From contig JAFAAJ010000311.1 in NCBI GenBank assembly GCA_023426625.1, positions 1 through 10,162 on the forward strand: a stretch of 10,162 nt of DNA, read 5' to 3'. A program made the translations under genes and the position numbers. Below the pieces are notes generated by a model that was given only the letters and a program-made list of their open reading frames with translations, ran no database searches and was not told the DNA's origin. This stretch comes from Bacteroidota bacterium (lineage in GTDB: Bacteria; Bacteroidota; Bacteroidia; Flavobacteriales; Weeksellaceae). This document shows, piece after piece, positions 6,413 through 10,162 of this stretch (the stretch's first letter is position 1; every line of letters begins with the position of its first letter).

Positions 6413-6901
6413 ATGAAGAATCTGATCCCGATTATATTTCTGTTTTTGTGCGTTGCTTTCACAAAGGAGCAGCAAACTGTTGTCCCTTCCATAAAATATG
6501 AGGAGCTGGAAAAACGTATACAGCAGGAAGAAGATCAATTGTTGGTTGTCAATTTCTGGTCTACCACCTGTGCTCCCTGCGTAAAAGAACTTCCGCACTT
6601 TATGGAGGTGAATAACAAATACATCAATAATCCGAAATTTAAAATGCTTCTGGTTTCTCTGGACAGATTGGTGGACAAGGAAAGAGTAGCTCGGTTCATA
6701 AAAAACAAAAATCTCACCGCGGAAGTTATTTTGCTGGATGATATCAAAAGAATGAATACATGGATTCCTAAATTTGAAAAAAACTGGGACGGGAATATTC
6801 CGGTGACGATATTCTATAAAAATGGGGAGAAAGTGCATTTCAACGATGGTGAAATGAGTAAGGAAGATTTGGAAAGTACCATTACTAAATATTTACCTTA
6901 A
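6413..6901 (+). CDS. Exported TlpA/ResA-like thioredoxin-fold protein
   Basis: This 162-residue protein starts with a hydrophobic export signal (about residues 3-17). A thioredoxin fold follows, with redox-active C53-A-P-C56 in FWSTTCAPCVKELP and the cis-proline at P130 in NIPVTIFY. The Cys-x-x-Cys-x-x-x-x-Pro arrangement and the segment LLVVNFWST are typical of TlpA/ResA-type periplasmic thiol-disulfide oxidoreductases. It probably reduces or exchanges disulfides on exported proteins; the specific client is unknown. I chose ATG 6413; an in-frame TTG at 6407 is possible, but it lies inside a -7-like box. Cys13 sits in LFLC, which lacks the small residue a lipobox needs, so it is not a convincing lipoprotein. 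The next redox gene begins 11 bases downstream, so the two are probably one operon. Confidence 0.9.
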   Translation: MKNLIPIIFLFLCVAFTKEQQTVVPSIKYEELEKRIQQEEDQLLVVNFWSTTCAPCVKELPHFMEVNNKYINNPKFKMLLVSLDRLVDKERVARFIKNKNLTAEVILLDDIKRMNTWIPKFEKNWDGNIPVTIFYKNGEKVHFNDGEMSKEDLESTITKYLP

Positions 6902-6912
6902 ACCAATATACT

Positions 6913-7566
6913 ATGAAAAACCTTAGAATTGCAATAGCAGCTTTTATCATAGCTTTGGGACTGTTAAGCTTTACAGTGTCCGATCCCGATAAAAAGAATT
7001 CTCCAAAAGAAGTTACTTTAATAAAAGGGTATGAAGTTGGGGACGAAGCTACAGATTTCGAACTGAAAAATATAGATGGGAAAATGGTTTCCCTGAGTGA
7101 CTATAAAACGGCAAAAGGATTTATTGTTGTTTTTACCTGTAACCATTGTCCGTATGCTAAAAAATATGAAGACCGAATTATCGAGCTTGATAAGAAATAT
7201 AAAAATCAGGGATATCCTGTAATAGCCATCAATCCGAATGATCCCACAGTTCAGCCGGAAGACAGCTATCAGAAAATGATTGAAAGAGCTAAACAAAAAG
7301 GATTTACTTTCCCTTACCTCGTAGATGAAGGACAGAAAATATATCCACAATATGGAGCCACCAAAACGCCTCACGTCTTCCTTTTACAGAAAGAAAACGG
7401 TAAAAATATAGTAAAATACATCGGAGCGATCGACAATAATTATGAAGATCCTAATGATGTTTCAGAATATTATGTGCAGGATGCCGTAAATGCTTTAATT
7501 AAAGGGGAACCAATCAAAACAACAAAAACAGTTGCAATTGGCTGTACCATTAAAGTGAAAAAGTAA
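6913..7566 (+). CDS. Exported peroxiredoxin-like CxxC protein
   Basis: This 217-residue protein has an N-terminal signal or anchor (about residues 6-22) and then an AhpC/TSA-type thioredoxin fold. It begins GYEVGDEATDFELKNIDG, as in peroxiredoxins, but the active site is C76-N-H-C79-P, a CxxC rather than a single peroxidatic cysteine. K151-T-P153 provides the cis-proline, and a third cysteine, C211, lies in a GCTIK tail. These traits fit the peroxiredoxin-like group (PRX_like1) usually annotated as thioredoxin-family protein. Whether it reduces peroxides or disulfides cannot be told from the sequence. It follows the TlpA-like gene by 11 bases, suggesting a shared extracytoplasmic redox role, and a strong terminator follows its stop. 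Confidence 0.88.
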   Translation: MKNLRIAIAAFIIALGLLSFTVSDPDKKNSPKEVTLIKGYEVGDEATDFELKNIDGKMVSLSDYKTAKGFIVVFTCNHCPYAKKYEDRIIELDKKYKNQGYPVIAINPNDPTVQPEDSYQKMIERAKQKGFTFPYLVDEGQKIYPQYGATKTPHVFLLQKENGKNIVKYIGAIDNNYEDPNDVSEYYVQDAVNALIKGEPIKTTKTVAIGCTIKVKK

Positions 7567-7583
7567 ATATATTTACAACATAC

Positions 7584-7615
7584 AAATCGGTGTTCTTTCG
7601 GATGCCGATTTTTTT
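7584..7615 (+). terminator. Intrinsic terminator after the redox pair
   Basis: Bases 7584-7595 pair with 7600-7611 across 12 positions (including three G·T wobbles) around a TTTC loop. A run of seven Ts (7609-7615) follows from the right arm. It lies 17 bases after the peroxiredoxin-like stop. The T-run ends exactly at the ATG at 7616, so the next gene starts directly behind it. Confidence 0.75.
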
Positions 7616-7630
7616 ATGTCTTATTTTTAT

Positions 7631-8035
7631 ATGAAGATAAAATTTAATATCAAATATTTCTTATTAACGGTAGTTCTGTTTTTTATAGAAGTTCTTATCG
7701 CAACCAAGCTGAAACATATTTTCTTTATAAGAGCCTATCTCGGTGATGTCATTGTAGTCATGCTGCTGTATGCGCTTGTTAAAAGTTTTGTAACAGTCAA
7801 CAGCAACCAGAAACTAATATCCGGGATTTTTATTTTCTCTTGCTTGGTCGAAATTGCTCAATATTTCAATATTGCAGAAATATTAGGATTCCGCAAAGGA
7901 AGCATCATGTATATCGTGGTGGGAAACTCTTTTTCATGGATTGATATTTTGTGTTATGCAGTGGGGTGTTTGCTGCTTTATCTAGTTGCTAATAGGGTTG
8001 GTTTATCAAGAAATGAGACGTTAAAAATTGATTAA
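7631..8035 (+). CDS. DUF2809-type small membrane protein
   Basis: The 134 residues are mostly hydrophobic, with about four predicted membrane helices (roughly 5-25, 35-52, 58-78, 95-120). The pattern, with a conserved RAYLGDVIVVMLLYALVKSF, then EIAQYFNIAEILG, then FSWIDILCYAVG, matches the DUF2809 family (PF10990), whose function is not established. I chose ATG 7631 (MKIKFNIKYF) because the earlier in-frame ATG at 7616 adjoins the T-run of the preceding terminator. No exact TAnnTTTG element lies between the redox pair and this gene; the nearest, TATATTTA at 7568-7575, lacks the G. Expression may therefore depend on readthrough of the terminator or on an unrecognised promoter. Confidence 0.82.
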   Translation: MKIKFNIKYFLLTVVLFFIEVLIATKLKHIFFIRAYLGDVIVVMLLYALVKSFVTVNSNQKLISGIFIFSCLVEIAQYFNIAEILGFRKGSIMYIVVGNSFSWIDILCYAVGCLLLYLVANRVGLSRNETLKID

Positions 8036-8081
8036 ACACAGGCTTCGTTAACCCTGAAATAAGAAGAAAATATAAATCACT

Positions 8082-8127
8082 TAAGAACGCTTCATTGCCT
8101 CAATTAATTAGTGTAGTTCTTATTTTT
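8082..8127 (+). terminator. Probable terminator after the DUF2809 gene
   Basis: TAAGAAC (8082-8088) pairs with GTTCTTA (8116-8122), followed by TTTTT at 8123-8127. The loop is long (27 bases) but contains a small inner hairpin, ATTG-CCT-CAAT. On the minus strand it is not followed by a T-run, so it best serves the plus-strand gene that ends at 8035. The rest of 8036-8128 shows nothing else recognisable. Confidence 0.4.
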
Positions 8128-8128
8128 C

Positions 8129-8530
8129 CTATTCAAAACTCATGGTAAGGGGGAGTCGGAATTTATATTTTACAGGCTTTCCATTAATTTTTGCGGGTTC
8201 CCATTTCTTTTTTGATATTTCTCTTATTGAACGTACTGTTTCATTATTCATTGAGGGGTTGTTACCGGTGGCAACTATTTTTGACACATTTCCTTCTTCA
8301 TCAATAATAAAGCTTGCTTCACATTTAACAGTACCAATGGCTGTAATTTTAGCGGCATTAAATGCGTTCATGAAATTTGTTCTAAAAGCATTAATTCCGC
8401 CCGGATATGAGGGCTCTACATCTACTTTTTGATAGACACCAATAATGCTGTCTTGTTTCAGGGGTGTAGCCTGTTGAGAAAATACAGATGTAAAAGCGAT
8501 AAAAAAAATAAAAAATACGATTTTCTTCAT
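8129..8530 (-). CDS. Small secreted TonB C-terminal-domain protein (second copy)
   Basis: The 133 residues start with a signal peptide (MKKIVFFIFFIAFTSVFSQ, cleavage near FS-Q). A TonB C-terminal domain follows at about 35-133: YPGGINAFR at its start, then KCEASFIIDEEGNVSKIVATGNN, KKWEPAKINGKPVKYKFRLPLTMSF. It shares with the protein at 5880-6299 a cysteine at the start of the central strand, GNN-S-N, the KW-PA-INGK segment and the terminal PLT. It too lacks a proline-rich spacer and a retained membrane helix. Its start lies 8 bases after the stop of the upstream flavoprotein gene, so the two are probably co-transcribed. The stop is TAG at 8131-8129. The function is unknown; it may bind a TonB-dependent receptor or another envelope partner. 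Confidence 0.85.
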   Translation of the reverse strand: MKKIVFFIFFIAFTSVFSQQATPLKQDSIIGVYQKVDVEPSYPGGINAFRTNFMNAFNAAKITAIGTVKCEASFIIDEEGNVSKIVATGNNPSMNNETVRSIREISKKKWEPAKINGKPVKYKFRLPLTMSFE

Positions 8531-8538
8531 GGTATATA

Positions 8539-9741
8539 TTATAAATTATTCAAATTCTGTGCAATCAGCCAGGCTTCACTCCAACAAGCCTGAAAATTAA
8601 AACCTCCCGTTACGGCATCAATATTCAAAACCTCTCCGGCAATATAAAAATTAGGTAAGATTTTAGACGACATATTTTTAAAATTGATCTCTTTCAGATC
8701 CACTCCTCCTGCTGTAACAAATTCATCCTTAAAGGTAGATTTTCCTGTAACATGAAACTTCTTTTTGCATAAATTTTCCAGAATAGTATGCATTTCCTTT
8801 CCCGAAATATTAGCAACTTGTTTGCTGAGGTCTACCTTTGAAATCTGTAGTATCTTTTGCCAGAATCTGTTCGTTACATCAAAAATTTTGGATTGTCCGA
8901 TCGTTTTCTTTGGATTCCCCTGTTTGTATTCCTGAAATATTTCCTCTGCCTCCTGAAGGGTTTTCGAAAGAAAATTCACTTCGATCAGAAAGTTATACTT
9001 CAGTTTTGCCAAACTTATGGCTTCCCAAGCGGAAATTTTTAAAATAGCCGGTCCGGAAAGTCCCCAATGCGTGATCAGTAAAGGTCCACTTTCCTCTGTT
9101 TTTAACGTCGGGATAGAGGTTTCAGCCATTTCAAAGCTTGTTCCGGCGAGATCGGTTAATAATTCATCTTTGATATTAAACGTAAACAGAGAAGGAACCA
9201 GATCTATGATTTTATGTCCCAGATTTTCAATGATCTTCAGTGATTTTGGAGAGCTTCCTGTTGTATAAATAATATAATCCGCTTCAAAATCTCCAGAATT
9301 GGTTTTTATGAGATATTTCTCGTCCTGTTTTTCAATTTCTTTTACGGAACATTTTGTTTTTACTTCAACATTTTTTTGTTGTATTTCATTCAGAAAAGTA
9401 TTGATGATGGTTTGGGAGGAGTTACTTTTCGGGAAGATTCGGTTGTCGTTCTCAATCTTCAACGAAATTTTTCGTTGATTGAACCAGTCCATCGTATCTC
9501 CAGGCTGAAATTTGGTGAAAACACTGAGCAATTCCTTGTTTCCGCGCGGATAGAATCGCACAAGTTCTCTTGGGTCAAAGCAGGCATGAGTAACATTGCA
9601 GCGACCTCCTCCGGAAATCTTCACCTTCTGAAGTACATCCGAATTCTGTTCAAGAATTGTGATCTTATATTTTTTCTCGTCGAGGTTGGAAGCACAGAAA
9701 AATCCTGCCGCACCTCCTCCAATAATGATAATTTGTTTCAT
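8539..9741 (-). CDS. HI0933/YhiN-family flavoprotein (NAD(P)/FAD-dependent oxidoreductase)
   Basis: This 400-residue protein has an N-terminal FAD-binding Rossmann fold, IIIIGGGAAGFF (G8, G10, G13), with the acidic residue E31 ending the second strand. The family hallmark KISGGGRCNVTH spans 41-52. The C-terminal segment FYIAGEVLNIDAVTGGFNFQ (365-384) is the second FAD-contacting motif. Length and motifs match the HI0933-like family (PF03486, TIGR00275), whose cellular substrate is generally unassigned. The start is ATG 9741-9739, giving the glycine motif immediately after MKQ. It is transcribed away from the thioesterase gene and is followed after 8 bases by a TonB-domain gene. I see no frameshift or missing motif. 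Confidence 0.93.
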   Translation of the reverse strand: MKQIIIIGGGAAGFFCASNLDEKKYKITILEQNSDVLQKVKISGGGRCNVTHACFDPRELVRFYPRGNKELLSVFTKFQPGDTMDWFNQRKISLKIENDNRIFPKSNSSQTIINTFLNEIQQKNVEVKTKCSVKEIEKQDEKYLIKTNSGDFEADYIIYTTGSSPKSLKIIENLGHKIIDLVPSLFTFNIKDELLTDLAGTSFEMAETSIPTLKTEESGPLLITHWGLSGPAILKISAWEAISLAKLKYNFLIEVNFLSKTLQEAEEIFQEYKQGNPKKTIGQSKIFDVTNRFWQKILQISKVDLSKQVANISGKEMHTILENLCKKKFHVTGKSTFKDEFVTAGGVDLKEINFKNMSSKILPNFYIAGEVLNIDAVTGGFNFQACWSEAWLIAQNLNNL

Positions 9742-9774
9742 GTATGAGCAATCCTATGCTGAAGATTATTTTTC

Positions 9775-9782
9775 CAAAAGTA
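9775..9782 (-). promoter_or_regulatory. -7 element of the flavoprotein operon
   Basis: Read on the minus strand, this is TACTTTTG, an exact TAnnTTTG match. The start site would lie near 9771, about 30 bases before the ATG. No clear TTG is seen at the expected -33 position. Confidence 0.45.
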
Positions 9783-9809
9783 CAATTTTTATAAACCATC
9801 TTATTTGAG

Positions 9810-9817
9810 TATTTTTG
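9810..9817 (+). promoter_or_regulatory. -7 element of the thioesterase gene
   Basis: TATTTTTG matches TAnnTTTG exactly, with a T-run in place of TTG about 19 bases upstream (9786-9790). It predicts a start near 9821 and a leader of about 34 bases before the ATG at 9855. It lies back to back with the flavoprotein promoter in the same 113-base divergent spacer. Confidence 0.45.
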
Positions 9818-9854
9818 AAGAATATAATTTAAAATATTCCAAAAACGATTTTTA

Positions 9855-10162
9855 ATGATTTTCTACCATAAATTCGAAGTTCGATGGAGTGATCTTGATG
9901 CGAACAAACACTTGGCTAATTCTACTTATGTTCAATACTGTGCACAAGCGAGAATGGCTTTTATGACCAAAGAAAAGATGGGAGTTACCCAGTTGAGCAG
10001 ATGGGGAATTGGTCCGGTAATTCTGCACGAAAGATATTCCTTCTTCAAAGAGATCTATGCGGATCAGACCGTAATTGTAAGTGTGGAGATAGACGGATGT
10101 TCGGAGGATTCTTCCATTTATCGTTTTTTGCATAAATTTTACCTTCCGGACGGAACACATTG
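9855..10162 (+). CDS. Acyl-CoA thioesterase, hotdog fold (5' part, runs off the right edge)
   Basis: From ATG 9855 the frame is open to the right edge, giving 102 residues. It begins MIFYHKFEVRWSDLDANKHLANSTY, close to the 4-hydroxybenzoyl-CoA/acyl-CoA thioesterase pattern DxDxxGHxNNxxY. D15 sits where the catalytic aspartate lies in YbgC-type enzymes. YVQYCAQARMAFM then matches the central hotdog helix. Lys18 stands where most members have Gly. Such enzymes hydrolyse acyl-CoA esters in the cytoplasm; the chain specificity cannot be predicted. Family members are usually 130-160 residues, so about a quarter to a third is missing. Confidence 0.9.
   Translation, partial: MIFYHKFEVRWSDLDANKHLANSTYVQYCAQARMAFMTKEKMGVTQLSRWGIGPVILHERYSFFKEIYADQTVIVSVEIDGCSEDSSIYRFLHKFYLPDGTH

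Noticed and set aside
6449..6454. Possible lipoprotein cysteine (Cys13) in the TlpA-like protein
   Set aside because: The preceding residues are LFL; a lipobox needs a small residue (G, A or S) directly before the cysteine.
9852..10160. Minus-strand open frame opposite the thioesterase
   Set aside because: The plus-strand frame carries the hotdog thioesterase motif from its first residues; the minus-strand translation resembles nothing.

Overview
This window looks like an ordinary chromosomal segment of a Bacteroidota bacterium, most likely a flavobacterium of the Chryseobacterium group (inference). The evidence is AT-rich DNA, starts without Shine-Dalgarno sequences, several copies of the Bacteroidota -7 promoter element TAnnTTTG, secreted proteins with signal peptides ending in FSQ, and protein families typical of that group. 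I see no insertion sequence, phage, CRISPR array, tRNA or rRNA, and no sign of recent transfer.

Layout. Bases 1-467 (minus) hold the start of a CBS-domain protein that runs off the left edge. Bases 468-653 hold no gene, but carry a well-formed plus-strand promoter overlapping a 19-bp inverted repeat, followed about 40 bases later by a plus-oriented terminator. Together these could produce a roughly 70-nt RNA. Next come a minus-strand pair, a bestrophin-type channel gene followed by a TrmH/SpoU-family RNA methyltransferase with a TTG start. Divergent from them is a cupin-like (JmjC-fold) gene whose reading frame is cut by one TAA. The same frame continues for 41 more codons into a plausible C-terminal tail. 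A plus-strand promoter then precedes full-length mutS. The 3' end of mutS contains a hairpin that also serves as terminator for the converging gene.

The second half holds a small secreted TonB C-terminal-domain protein (minus). Divergent from it is a plus-strand redox pair, a TlpA-like thioredoxin and a peroxiredoxin-like CxxC protein, closed by a strong hairpin terminator. A small DUF2809-type membrane protein starts directly at that terminator. A minus-strand operon follows: a HI0933/YhiN-family flavoprotein, then 8 bases later a second TonB C-terminal-domain protein paralogous to the first. The right edge holds the start of an acyl-CoA thioesterase (hotdog fold), divergent from the flavoprotein.

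Functionally the region mixes housekeeping (mismatch repair, RNA methylation, thioester hydrolysis, a flavoprotein) with envelope and periplasmic functions (TonB-domain proteins, exported thiol-disulfide proteins, a channel). No new multi-gene system is evident. The points most worth a second look are the interrupted cupin-like gene, the gene-less promoter/terminator unit at 553-655, and the terminator built into the end of mutS.
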